This document shows positions 10,636 to 20,818 of a DNA stretch of 64,000 bases, one piece after another. The first letter of the stretch is position 1, and the number at the start of each line of letters is the position of its first letter. The stretch comes from Gracilariopsis chorda (Eukaryota > Rhodophyta > Florideophyceae > Gracilariales > Gracilariaceae), in contig NBIV01000012.1 of NCBI GenBank assembly GCA_003194525.1, forward strand, positions 372,001-436,000, in the 5' to 3' direction. Under the pieces are notes generated by a model. That model made no database searches. It was not told the DNA's origin and saw only the letters and a list, made by a program, of their open reading frames with translations. Position numbers and translations under genes: made by a program.

Positions 10636-13623
10636 CTAACGAAGTAGACCCCATACAGCCTCAAAAGCATCGTAAAGATTGAACGGCTTTTCTCCAGTAG
10701 CACTTAATATAGCTTCCTGGATCGCGTTGTCGTCTGGTCTGTCGCCGATAGTTCTTGTGATGTCTTTAAGAACAACCTTCTCCTGAATATCTGTACAGTC
10801 CCGAACAGATCGAAAGGTTATTGAGACAACGACGTTGAACTGTGAGCGTAAAGATACTGAATAGAAGCATCCCGACAAATCCACATGGAGACTCGGGGAT
10901 CCGCCATTCTCTGTCGTTGAAGAATTCGTTATGGATCCCATGTGAATTTCGTAGTACCGGTGCGCTTCTTCAAGAAGACACTGAGTCCTCATCATCATAT
11001 GAGAGAATCTTCGAAGGACCATCGGAATGTCGCGAGCCATCTTGACAGCTCGAATTCGTGAGGCGAAACTGGAAAGCGTGACAGCCCCCTCGATCAAGTT
11101 CTTCAAAACAGAAGTATTTCCCTTGTTAATGAAACTTACAGGTTTGCAGCTCGTGTTGATGACTCGATCTTCATGAAGGCTGAAATGAAGGTTTACCAAG
11201 CCGCAGATTGTCAGTGCAATCGAGTTCGTGTTGATCTTCGAAAGGCTGATCCCGGTGACACCAGCGATAATGGAAGACTGTTCATGCCTTTCTAGTATCA
11301 TCTTCCTTAGGGCAGGGCTCCCTTTTCCGACGTAGCTCTCAAGCTCGCTACACTCGCGTGAAAGCTTGGCTTCCAAAGGTTCAAGAAGGGCCTGTTTTCG
11401 TTGGGCATCTTTCTTATAGCATTCCTCTGTGATTACAGCTTCTCTGATGTCTTTGAATTGAGACATTTCACGAAGGAAAATCCTTCGTACAACGGGTAAT
11501 GTTTCCATACCCTCTTCTTCATAGTTCCTTTGAATGTGGGAAAGCTCTTCTAATTCGCTGAACCGATCAGCTAGATCTACGACACTGGCCTTTTTTGCTT
11601 GAGTCCGCTCCAGATCTTTCTCAAGCGTAGTACAGCATTGGTCCATACCGTCACATATCTCTTTCTCCCAAACTCTTCGGGATGCCACCCACTCTCCTCG
11701 TGCTTCAAAGGCAGAAGTCTTTCGGAGGCGTTTTACAGCGCATTGAAAAGCTGTAATACGCTTTGTCGAATGCTCGTCATACTTCGTGAGCATTTCAACC
11801 ATAGGCGGCCGCAGCGTTTCGATTTCCTTCTCGAGAGCTTTTACTGCTTCCCTTGTCGAACTGATAGTTGTCTTTATTCTCTTCTTTTCTCGGCGAAGTT
11901 GCTCCAGAAAGTACCGTTCCTTCATGAGCTCGTAGGAATTCAGCTCGGAGGACGACTGCTCGAATTTCGGAGGAAAGGATTCCATCGGCGCGAGGGACGC
12001 CTCTCTGCCAACAGAACGAGTGGGATTATCAAATCTGACGTCAATGCCGCGCAAGTGGTGGTCAAGATTGAAATCAGCTGGTCTATGAACAGGAGAATTC
12101 TTCTCAGTTGCTTTGGATTCTGAAGAACTCAGCACGGAACTCAGCAACCCCTGATACTCAGCCGTGGCCTCTTGACCAGAACTCTCAAGAGCTTCACCAA
12201 CTGGCTTTAGACGTTCTGGAGAGTCGCTCCCATGCAATGTATCTGGGTGTCGAATGGCATCTGAGGGGCCAATGACCCCTGAATCTCTCGTCGGTGCCTC
12301 CGATGTATGCATGGTCTCTGCGCTTTGCGGTTGTGGACCTATGTTTCCATTCTCTCCTACATCGTTACGTCCAACTCTCTCTTGACCATCTTCGTGTGGA
12401 GCGATTAAGGGTCGATGCTGTGAGTTAGTTGGGGGGTGGCTTCGGTTTATTGAAGATACAGTCCCCTCCGGTTCTGGATGATCTGATTCCTTCCCTCTAA
12501 CTCCCGTCTGGACTGCACATTCGCTTCCTGAGGTAGCATTGTCAATGGATGAATCTTCACGACAATTTGACGGTGACAATGAATGATCCTGTCTCTTGTT
12601 GCTCACGGGAGCATGTCTGGCGGTTTTGATATGATCCTTCTGAATTCCATGTTCCTCGCTCAGTGACTCGCTCGGTGACTCGCTCGGTGACGTTGGTCTC
12701 TCCTTCTCCTGAGTGTCAGGGTCGATGTCTTCATCTGAACGAACCTCGTTCTGAAGGCCAAATTGCTCAGGAATGGCATCCTCACTTGAAGATGGACAGC
12801 TTGTATTGCTGGTTTTGTTTCCAGTCAGTACTCCGTCGTGACGCGCTCCTGTAATCATATCGTGCAATCCATACCCTATAGTGCAAGTTATGTCTTCATC
12901 TTCTGGCTCCTGTGGCTCTCCTTTGGGCTGAGCAGGGAATAAAGGAAGAGTTTGAGTAACTTCATCTGCAATTGGATCAATTCTTATATCGCGGCAAGCC
13001 ATAGTAACGTCTTCATCAACAAACAAACCAAATGATTGCCTTCCCGACGCCCTAAATACACTGGAACGACGAACAGCTGGAGACCTGGGCGATTTATCTG
13101 AACCTTTGCGAAAATTTGCACGCGACGGAGAATCGCTGATGCGTATGGGGAGTCGGGTTGCTGAAAAAGTGTCCATGTCACTATCGTCATTGACTCCAGA
13201 AACCATGTCTGGATTGCGCTTTGATATCGGGGGGGTACGAATCCTTTCCAACTCCAGATAGGTTGAAGACGTCTCTCGGTCTTTTGTGAGAGTTTTCGAG
13301 AAGGAATCATGGCTGTTTTGAGAAATTATCCTTACCGAGTTGCCCCCGAATGACACCCGTTTTCCAGAAGACAGTATCTTCGACTTCTTTCCGCCTCTGT
13401 CATCAACGAATGGAGTTTCGTAGTTGCACCGTGAATTTAGGGCGACCATTCTGCCTGGAGAACGAGAGTCAACAGTATCGCGATTTCTCTTTGCTGGTGT
13501 TGATCGAGAGCCAGGAGTCCTTCCTTTCTGCGCTTCGGTAGGAGAGGGAGATGGGGCACCCCAAGCATTCTCTGAAACAGGGATTAAGGGAGGTCTTCCC
13601 TTCAAAACAGGCGTCGTCGGCAT
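10636..13623 (-). CDS. KNL1/Spc105/Spc7-type kinetochore scaffold
   Basis: A 995-residue protein from the first ATG (13623); the open frame extends further upstream without an ATG. The N-terminal two thirds are disordered and acidic, the C-terminal third is coiled coil plus a globular end. Near the N-terminus SKIL (about 81-84) and GKRVSFGG (RVSF at 89-92) resemble the paired SILK/RVSF PP1-docking motifs of KNL1. Two MELT-like phosphomotifs occur, EDVTMA (about 204) and EDITCT (about 243). From about 560 a Spc7-like coiled coil begins (YFLEQLRREKKRIKTT), and the final 200 residues could form the RWD domains that bind MIS12. KNL1 links microtubules, checkpoint kinases and PP1 at the outer kinetochore. 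A 12-bp tandem repeat near 12662 encodes SPSE units. Identity rests on motif order, not overall similarity. Confidence 0.8.
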   Translation of the reverse strand: MPTTPVLKGRPPLIPVSENAWGAPSPSPTEAQKGRTPGSRSTPAKRNRDTVDSRSPGRMVALNSRCNYETPFVDDRGGKKSKILSSGKRVSFGGNSVRIISQNSHDSFSKTLTKDRETSSTYLELERIRTPPISKRNPDMVSGVNDDSDMDTFSATRLPIRISDSPSRANFRKGSDKSPRSPAVRRSSVFRASGRQSFGLFVDEDVTMACRDIRIDPIADEVTQTLPLFPAQPKGEPQEPEDEDITCTIGYGLHDMITGARHDGVLTGNKTSNTSCPSSSEDAIPEQFGLQNEVRSDEDIDPDTQEKERPTSPSESPSESLSEEHGIQKDHIKTARHAPVSNKRQDHSLSPSNCREDSSIDNATSGSECAVQTGVRGKESDHPEPEGTVSSINRSHPPTNSQHRPLIAPHEDGQERVGRNDVGENGNIGPQPQSAETMHTSEAPTRDSGVIGPSDAIRHPDTLHGSDSPERLKPVGEALESSGQEATAEYQGLLSSVLSSSESKATEKNSPVHRPADFNLDHHLRGIDVRFDNPTRSVGREASLAPMESFPPKFEQSSSELNSYELMKERYFLEQLRREKKRIKTTISSTREAVKALEKEIETLRPPMVEMLTKYDEHSTKRITAFQCAVKRLRKTSAFEARGEWVASRRVWEKEICDGMDQCCTTLEKDLERTQAKKASVVDLADRFSELEELSHIQRNYEEEGMETLPVVRRIFLREMSQFKDIREAVITEECYKKDAQRKQALLEPLEAKLSRECSELESYVGKGSPALRKMILERHEQSSIIAGVTGISLSKINTNSIALTICGLVNLHFSLHEDRVINTSCKPVSFINKGNTSVLKNLIEGAVTLSSFASRIRAVKMARDIPMVLRRFSHMMMRTQCLLEEAHRYYEIHMGSITNSSTTENGGSPSLHVDLSGCFYSVSLRSQFNVVVSITFRSVRDCTDIQEKVVLKDITRTIGDRPDDNAIQEAILSATGEKPFNLYDAFEAVWGLLR

Positions 13624-14681
13624 GGAGTTGCTATGCAGATATCGTTTTAGTATCCTCAAGCAAAAGTGAGAGAAGGCAGAACAAACACCCGAAGTTTGTT
13701 CCCACTTCAGCAGACGGTTATCGCAGTTCAAGCTTAAAAGAATAGAACAGAACTTTAGAGAGTGTCAAAGATGATAATGAATTCGGAAGGCTAAGAGGTC
13801 AAACGACGAGGAAGGACGGGCAGCGATAGAAGGTCTGAAGTGGTGCCAAGCCCGCCCTCATTCAACGAAGCGAAACCATAGTTAAAAAACCAAATTCAAA
13901 ATTTTGAAAAGGAGGGCATTTGAGTACGTGGCAAAGATAGAGCTACCAAGGAAGCAAACATCGGATACCAAGGGTACAGGATTACTGAAAGGCTACCGAC
14001 CAGAAGTGTTCACATCTCACGTCGCATGCAGTTGATGCGTATCACGGTTAACGTAGCAACGGAGCTGCACCTGGCAAGAGCAGACGAACAAGATGTTCGT
14101 TCGTTCTCCTCCAAGTAATTTTACTCTTGTACATCATGGTGATGAACGTCAGGTCGGACGGCGCTGAGAACGTAGCATGTTAGATACCCCACGTACGTAC
14201 TCTCTGCCCCCCGATCTGAGTTACAGTCATGAAAATACTTTGGCCTCGTGGTTAAAGGTCTTGACGTGATGTGTGGTCTACTTAAATAACATGTTTGACG
14301 TGACGCAGATGTGAGACTGGGACTCTTAGATGACAAGCGTGAAAAAGCTGGCAGGTTGCGAGTCATTTTTGACTTTGAGGCCGTGTTAAGTCAGACACGG
14401 AAGAATCCGCTTCAGGCACACCTGAAAGAGATGAAGCCAAACTTACACTCGAAGGGGAGTTCGATAACAGCAACCACATAGATCCATATTGACAGGAAGA
14501 CTCAAACCCATGGTCCAGCAAAAAGAAGACAACTCAATGTGCACCAATGTTATGCCCATAGAAACAGCATGCATCTCTTAGTGGGAACGCCAAAAGGAAA
14601 AGGTATAAAAAGAAAACATGACTCCGCTGATGCACCGTTATTTGGTTCGGACGACGAGTCACTTTCAGTATTTGATGGACA
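13624..14681. other. Intergenic region between KNL1 and zuotin
   Basis: Contains the promoter of KNL1 on its left and the 3' flank of zuotin on its right. An 81-codon reverse frame at 14121-14366 has no recognisable feature. Nothing else is supported. Confidence 0.4.
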
Positions 14682-16619
14682 TTAGGAAGAAGTCTTCCTG
14701 GACCGGTAGAATGTAATGAGCTCCTGGAATCGTTCTTTGCATTGCTCAGGAGGTCGGCCTACAGCAAGTGCCACTTTTTTCCATCTTGCCTCTCCGTCAG
14801 TAGCAGGGTGCTTCTTCAGTGCTGTCTCAAAGGCTGACTGCTGTTTCGGTGTAAACTGGAGCTTATTGGGAGGCTGGGCAATTTTTGCAGTGGTTGACTT
14901 CTTCTGAGGCACTACGGGATTCCCTTTCTTCTTTTCCTGAAAGCGCTCAAATGGATTGGGACGCGGTACAGGCTTACCGCTTGTCTCAGCAGTCGTTGAT
15001 CGTAGTCTTGAGGGACGACTCTCACTGACTTTGTGGAGTACTTCGTCAGGTGAACGAGTTCCAACAAAATCGGCTATTCTCCTCCATCGCTCAACAGTAC
15101 CCCCTGGATACTTTGCCACTGCTTTCGAAAGCAGTGAAAGCTCCTCTTGTGTCCACGGATGTGTTGACTTGCTCGTAGAACCTGAACTGGCTGTATGTGG
15201 CTCAGGCTTCGCAGGGGCATGCTTGGAATGCGTATGGGGGTTCGATGACTCATCAGGGCCGCCAGAACATGGCTCATGATCATCTTCCAAGACCGAAGAA
15301 GTTACCGGAATGTGTGGGACTAAAAGGGCTTTCCTCAGGACGCGAAGAGCCAGTTCTTCCACATCTTTTCCTTCACCGTCAATAGAGTTAATAACTTGAC
15401 TTGCCGCGTCAATACTCTCGACATTTCCTTTCGAGCACATTCCTTCCACTGCTTCTAGGCAACGATCGGAGTGGCTGAGGCCGACGTCTCGAGAAGTAGC
15501 TCGCAGTCGTTGACGGGCTTTGCGCAGTTTCTGTCGCGCGGCTTCTCTCTCCTTCTTTTCAGCCTGGCGCTTCTGCTTTTCCTCGGCCGCTATGTTTTCA
15601 GCTTCTCGACGCTCATTTTCTTCTTTCTCCCGAGCCAAGCGAGCCTTTTCTTCAGCCTTCTTTTTCCTCTCTGCTTTTACAGCATCTTTCTTGGCTTTTT
15701 GTGCGTCTTTGACTCGTTTTAGCCGGGGGTCATGCTTGAAAGCAAGGTCCACGAGTTTTCGAATTCGAGCATTTTCCTCTAGTTTCCTCGACTTTATATG
15801 CTTCGCATTCTGGCGCTCCATCCATCTCTTCTCTTCACGACATTCTGCTTGATCTGTATCGTACTCTAGGTCGAACGAAAAGTCTCTCCACGATTTGAAT
15901 GAATACCAGAAGTCGTAAAACTTGTGAACAGCTTCGATATTCGCATTGTCATCACCAAGCTTAGGAACACGGTCAGATACTGACCACCTAGCGTTGATTG
16001 CGAAACAAGTTCCAAATTTTTCATAGAACCTCACTGGAGAAGACGTTGCATCTTTTTCTGACGGAATAGAATCGTCGACATCATCTATTGAATCATACGC
16101 GGCACGTTTCTTTTTGTCTGAAAGTATTTCATAAGCCTTTTTGACGGCTTTGAAATGAGTCTCTGAATTCTCTCTAGCCTCCTCACCTCGATGAGAAATC
16201 TTGTCTGGATGGTAGATTAGGCTGATGCGGCGGAAACTCTTCTTGATTTCATCCGCAGTTGCATGCCATCTCTTGTGACCAAGTTCAAGAAGCTCGTACA
16301 GGTCGTCACTGCCAATTGCCATTTTAGAAGCCAGGGCTTTGGCTGGATCAGAGGAGTCTGGACGTCTGGGCGGAGGCACTTCGTTTTGTTTTCCTTCAGA
16401 CTTCGAGAGGTGTGGCCCTGTTTCACCGGCTGCAAGCGGGCCACTCGTCGAGTATTTTTCGATAAGCTTTTGCTGGTAGCAGTGACCGGCATGCTCAATG
16501 TTCTTTGCAAGGGGAGTTGCGGCAGACTTGACGATGATGCCCCCCTGTTCCGGTAAGTTGCCGGTGGACGGTGGCAAGCAAAGAGGGCACGCTTGCAAGC
16601 GTCGGAGAATTCTCGCCAT
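14682..16619 (-). CDS. Zuotin/DNAJC2-type ribosome-associated J-protein
   Basis: A 645-residue protein from the first ATG (16619); an upstream open extension has no ATG. Domains in order: a divergent N-terminus; a J-domain (about 106-177) with the HPD triad (137-139, in LIYHPDK); the zuotin homology region (about 185-260, with FYEKFGTCFAINARWS and a WMERQN segment); a long charged helix rich in Lys, Glu and Ala (about 265-370) that contacts the ribosome; and two SANT/Myb domains, about 485-535 (HPWTQEELSLL) and about 590-640 (QFTPKQQSAFE). It partners Ssz1/Hsp70L1 as the ribosome-associated complex, stimulating Hsp70 ATPase on nascent chains. Two SANT domains are typical of animal, plant and algal versions and absent from yeast zuotin; in animals they connect it to chromatin. 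A 20-bp perfect palindrome (15117-15136) lies inside the coding sequence. Confidence 0.95.
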   Translation of the reverse strand: MARILRRLQACPLCLPPSTGNLPEQGGIIVKSAATPLAKNIEHAGHCYQQKLIEKYSTSGPLAAGETGPHLSKSEGKQNEVPPPRRPDSSDPAKALASKMAIGSDDLYELLELGHKRWHATADEIKKSFRRISLIYHPDKISHRGEEARENSETHFKAVKKAYEILSDKKKRAAYDSIDDVDDSIPSEKDATSSPVRFYEKFGTCFAINARWSVSDRVPKLGDDNANIEAVHKFYDFWYSFKSWRDFSFDLEYDTDQAECREEKRWMERQNAKHIKSRKLEENARIRKLVDLAFKHDPRLKRVKDAQKAKKDAVKAERKKKAEEKARLAREKEENERREAENIAAEEKQKRQAEKKEREAARQKLRKARQRLRATSRDVGLSHSDRCLEAVEGMCSKGNVESIDAASQVINSIDGEGKDVEELALRVLRKALLVPHIPVTSSVLEDDHEPCSGGPDESSNPHTHSKHAPAKPEPHTASSGSTSKSTHPWTQEELSLLSKAVAKYPGGTVERWRRIADFVGTRSPDEVLHKVSESRPSRLRSTTAETSGKPVPRPNPFERFQEKKKGNPVVPQKKSTTAKIAQPPNKLQFTPKQQSAFETALKKHPATDGEARWKKVALAVGRPPEQCKERFQELITFYRSRKTSS

Positions 16620-18142
16620 TCTGTTTGAGCCGTGTCCGGTAGGACGAAGGTCAGCGTTTTGTGCGGCAAAACCTTGGAAATATCTTATATTCCCTATACA
16701 AAGTGTTCCCACGACAAGAGTTCAATAACAAGCACAGTCGATGTGTAGTGTGGTGAGGGTAGAAATAATAGAGTAGCGGCTCTGTACAGCTTTCTCCAAG
16801 TTTGTTAGTAAGACCAAAGAACCGTATCACTCCGCTCTCACACTTCTGTGAGACCTTGTAACTCGGGACTATATGAATGCCTTGCAAGAGAGTGGCGTGT
16901 TTACGCTTGACACAGATGCTGTTATGTTCTTCCCAACCCAAATACTTTCGTAATGACAGGAAAGCTTTGGACACCAGCAAACGCTCTTATACCTCTGGCT
17001 TTCTCATGAGGTTATGTTTATGTATTTCGTCTGAGATGTGCTCGGACAAGGACCCCAAACAATGCTGCAGGCCGCGGGCTTTGTTCGCCGTGGGTAGAGG
17101 CGAGAGCCTACAAGGCGTAAGCCCATCAGGTATGCAATGTACGTATGTAAGTTCTACCAGTTCGAGTATTCATTCAGAAAGAAACAAGTGGTTAGAGTAT
17201 TGGAGGTTGGCATGCAGACCTTCATCATGTGTACCGAAGGGTAGTACGCTATCACCGAAATTCGGACCGACCCGGACAGAGCTTCAAATATATGCTTGTA
17301 AAGGGGTATAGGGGTACCATTTGTGCTGTCTTACCGACTGCGTTCACCTTCACTCATAAATTTTATTGATAGTTTTGGGTTCAGAACGTCTGCCGTGCGA
17401 TTTCTTACAATCGGGTGGAAATTTTCAACTTGCCCCGCCGGGCCTGGCCACGCTGCCGTGACGGGGTTCAACCCCGGGGGTTGTAAACGGTACCAGTGGG
17501 AGACTACAGTACCAACGGTAGACCTACAGTACCAGAGGAACGCACGGACCCCCCATTCTCTGCATGACGTTGTCGAACTCACATGCAATGTATACTCATA
17601 ACATCTGAGGGGCAGGATAAATGCTGGTGCTTGGAGATCGTGGTTCGTACTCATCCCGTTGATGATGCAAGCCGTCTGTGCGCAGGAGAAAAATCAGGGC
17701 TCATCGCGAGTTGCCAGCAGAAAACCGGTGGTAGAGCGGATACAAGGCTAAGGGGTTACAAGGGGTCCAAATCCATGCTTACCCAGCCGGTGGCATCCAC
17801 GGAATTCGTCACTTTTGACTTGCAGAGCGCAGTCTTTGTGTGGCTTTTTCGCCTGTTGGCTATGCTGCCAAGGGCTGTAACGATTTATCTTTAGACCTTC
17901 ACCGCGGTTTCCCGAGTTTGATATACCCAAAAAGAGGCCGACAATCCAAGAAAAACGTCACCTGTGCTGTGCGTCTCAAACAACCCTGGTTCCCGGACGG
18001 AATCTGTACTACAAAGGCAACCACGAGAAAAGCAGTCGGTACTCCGCCACGCCGCCTAATCTTGTCCTGAAAATCCTTGATCCTAGTGTGGTCAACAATA
18101 TCATTTGTTTGAACAGTCCGTGCTCGATCACTATTCATCCAC
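16620..18142. other. Intergenic region, zuotin 5' flank to permease gene
   Basis: No gene recognised. A GC-rich palindromic spot at about 17445-17485 (GGGGTTCAACCCCGGGG) superficially recalls a tRNA T-arm but cannot form one. The right part is the promoter of the FetB/ALS3-like gene. No ABC ATPase partner gene is visible here. Confidence 0.4.
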
Positions 18143-19453
18143 ATGGACAACCGTGGGGGTGAAGAAATGATAAGATTCATGCCGCCTTCAGTCTTACATC
18201 TACATGACACCTCTGAGCATGTAACTGATAATGGTGTCGTGGAACTCTCGTACGGCCAGCTTGCCACACTTGTCCTATCGCTCTCAGTTGTCTTAATTGT
18301 CGGTTACCGTCTTTCGCTGGAAATCGAGAAGCAACTCATAGTGGGCGCCATTCGCTGCTTCATCCAACTCAGTGCCTTGGGACTCATCCTTGTGCCCATA
18401 ATCAAGCACAACTACAGTCCTTTGGTTTTGTTCTACATCATGTTGATGTTGTTTGTGGCTGCCGTTGAAGCTTCATCGAGGCCCACTTACGCCTTCGACT
18501 CACTTTTCCTGGTTTGTTTCGTATCTATTGCAACCGCTGTAACCACCTTAGCCCTGTTCACATTCACTATAGTTCTCCCCATCGGTTTGGATGCGCAGTA
18601 CGCGATCCCCATCATCGGTATGATTACCGGGAATGCAATGAGCGCCGTGAGCGTAACTATCTCAAACATCGTCAACAATCTGGCTGAACACAAACAGGAT
18701 GTCGAGCTCCTTCTTGCGCTAGGAGCTACACGGTGGGAAGCAGCGATGAGTGTAATTAAGTCAAGCATCAAACTCGGTCTGACTCCTATGCTCAATATGA
18801 TGAACGTTACAGGACTAGTGGCAATTCCAGGTAAGCAATTCGAATCAACTTCTGCATTCCGATTAAGTACGGGCTAACGCTTTTGTTTGAACATGTACAT
18901 CGCTGAGCAGGAATGATGACTGGACAGGTACGGAGCATCTACATTTGTAGTCTTGACACGTTTGGCGTGGGGTAGATCTGAGAACTAACCACAACTTTCC
19001 GTGGTGACCATGCCTTCGTCCACATCCTGATGTTTCCTTCGTTTCAAGATTATCGGGGGCACTCCGCCGAGCACTGCTGCCAAATACCAGCTGGTTATCA
19101 TGTATGTGATAGCAGGATCCGCGACAATTTCAACGCTCACCGCGTCCTTTCTTACTGTTCGCGCCCTGATTGATCACGAACACAGAATTCAGAACGAGAA
19201 ACTATATCATCGCGATCACGTCAATCGCATCGAAACAGTTCTTCGATCCGTTCGTTATCTTAGTACATTTTTCTGGAACTGGCGTTCACAATCTTTACAA
19301 ACGGGATCCCCTTTCCCATCGCATGTTCATGGGCCGTTGCCTTCACTTGACCAGACTGACTTTCTTCCGAAAAATGAAGAGCAAGCGCCAAACTATGGTT
19401 CGATTCAGACAGAGGTACGCGACGAGGTGCGACCACCCTCACCGCAGGAGTGA
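18143..19453 (+). CDS. FetB/ALS3-like (UPF0014) membrane permease, three exons
   Basis: Exons 18143-18830, 18911-18927 and 19049-19453 encode 369 residues. Intron 1 (80 nt, GTAAGC..GCAG, containing GGCTAAC) and intron 2 (121 nt, GTACGG..CAAG, containing AACTAAC) flank a 17-nt exon that encodes GMMTGQ, part of the family signature. Joined, the sequence reads GLVAIPGMMTGQIIGGTPP. About seven membrane helices are visible, starting near residue 40. UPF0014 proteins include E. coli FetB (iron homeostasis with the ATPase FetA) and plant ALS3/STAR2 (aluminium tolerance with STAR1), so this is probably the membrane half of a split ABC transporter. The C-terminal 100 residues after the last helix (acidic, Pro/Ser-rich) are an extension beyond bacterial members. 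It converges on the NIPA gene, 189 bp apart. Family and splicing are well supported; the substrate is unknown. Confidence 0.92.
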
Positions 19454-19642
19454 GTGTTGCAGTAAGTACGCTATAAAAACCTCGAAGCATTTGTAAACGA
19501 CATCTTATACCCACATCCTTTAGGAGATGCACCTCATCCTGCCGTGCTTCATTCTACAAGCCTCTCAGAACCTATGTACATCCATGTGAACGTAATCGTA
19601 AGTCCTCCAAGAAATCCAAAACTAGCTCTTGTCCACAACTGC

Positions 19643-20818
19643 CTACGGCCACACGGGCTGCGAACTCCCTCGTGGTGAGGAGATTGGTGAAATAGGGAGC
19701 GGGGCGTATGCCCTTCCAACCTCGTTTTTCACGGCTTCCGCTGCCACTTTTGCCTTCGCCGCTCCCTTCACATGATCTTTAGCGCTCTTACTCACTAGGA
19801 AGACGCCGCTCATAGTGGAGCAGATGCCCAGGAAGAAGGGAATATTTCGCAACGTGAGGGCGTCAAATTCTCTGTACATAATGACACCCGAAGTCATCGC
19901 GCATGTTGTGAACAAAACGTAATACACAGGAATGACTTGTGCATTCCCGAATTGGGCCATAGCCATATTGAGGTATCGCAATTGTGCCAGAATTGCCAGC
20001 GCAAGTATTACAACGAGCAGAAACGGGAGAAAGTTTCCAAACTGAGAGTTTCCTTCTATGGTTAGACGCAGGAAAGTGCTGAGCGCTTTCGCACATACGA
20101 CGGTGACGCCACCAAGGAGAGAACTGACTCCAACATGTACGAAAATATATTTCTCTCCCAAGGTGGTATGGTGAGATATGTACATTAGACCGACCGTTGC
20201 TGTGAGAGTGAGTAAGATGAAGATGACAAATGGAGTCCGCAAAAGTAATCTAGTTACCGCATCGGCATCGAGAGAAGCCTCCGCTGCTGAAACATCCGGA
20301 CCAGCTGCACCGATGAGAAATGCACCGATGACGCAAAGAGCAATACCTAGCAGATTGGCGTTTGACACATGTTCTTGCAAAAAAATGTGAGCTAGGATAG
20401 CCGACAGGACAACACTCCATGCGCCGAGAGGGGCCACGAGTGAAGCGGGAGCGAAGGCAAAAGCGGCGAAGTTGCCGACTTCACCCGCAGCCATGAGAAA
20501 TGTACCAAGCCACCATGTGGGATTACTAAGAAATTGTAAGTCAGATTGTGAGCTCACTTCTGACACGTGAGAGGACGAAGACTCGAGGTCCTGCGCTTCG
20601 ATGTCGGGGTCTGAGGGTGTCAGCTGCTGTGACTCGTTATTCTCAGCGTTTTGGTCTTGTCGGGAGTCCGCGGTGGACTCAGTAGCTGCTAGGGAGTTAT
20701 GCGCCTTCTTTTGTAGAGTTAGTGAACAGGCAATGAGGGTGTTTCCGCATATGGCAAGCAAGACGCCGATCATCTTGGCCGTGCCAACGGAGACTTGGCC
20801 AACTGCGGAGCCGGACAT
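19643..20818 (-). CDS. NIPA-type magnesium transporter
   Basis: A 391-residue multispanning protein of the NIPA (DUF803) family, distant relatives of the drug/metabolite transporters. The first ATG in the open frame, 20818, begins MSGSAVGQVSVGTAKMIGVLLA, right before the first helix. After an acidic insert (about 45-85) come the hallmark segments NPTWWLGTFLMAAGEVGNF and FAPASLVAPLGAWSVVLSAI, with about nine helices in all. The family transports Mg2+ and other divalents at endosomal or plasma membranes in animals; plant homologues are called ENOR3-like/NIPA-like. The C-terminal 50 residues are cytosolic and Pro/Ser-rich. Single exon. The family is secure; ion selectivity is inferred from homologues. 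Confidence 0.93.
   Translation of the reverse strand: MSGSAVGQVSVGTAKMIGVLLAICGNTLIACSLTLQKKAHNSLAATESTADSRQDQNAENNESQQLTPSDPDIEAQDLESSSSHVSEVSSQSDLQFLSNPTWWLGTFLMAAGEVGNFAAFAFAPASLVAPLGAWSVVLSAILAHIFLQEHVSNANLLGIALCVIGAFLIGAAGPDVSAAEASLDADAVTRLLLRTPFVIFILLTLTATVGLMYISHHTTLGEKYIFVHVGVSSLLGGVTVVCAKALSTFLRLTIEGNSQFGNFLPFLLVVILALAILAQLRYLNMAMAQFGNAQVIPVYYVLFTTCAMTSGVIMYREFDALTLRNIPFFLGICSTMSGVFLVSKSAKDHVKGAAKAKVAAEAVKNEVGRAYAPLPISPISSPRGSSQPVWP

Noticed and set aside
12662-12691. 12-bp tandem repeat in KNL1
   Set aside because: Encodes SPSE repeats in a disordered tail; ordinary low-complexity expansion.
13624-13731. 36-codon upstream extension of the KNL1 frame
   Set aside because: Begins with a non-ATG codon and lacks KNL1-like features; the first ATG is at 13623.
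15117-15136. 20-bp perfect palindrome CACTGCTTTCGAAAGCAGTG inside zuotin
   Set aside because: Lies in a conserved coding domain (first SANT) and is explained by codon choice; no evidence of a separate function.
17445-17485. GGGGTTCAACCCCGGGG resembling a T-arm
   Set aside because: It is a simple palindrome; with a 7-nt loop the stem fails, and no anticodon or D-arm is nearby.
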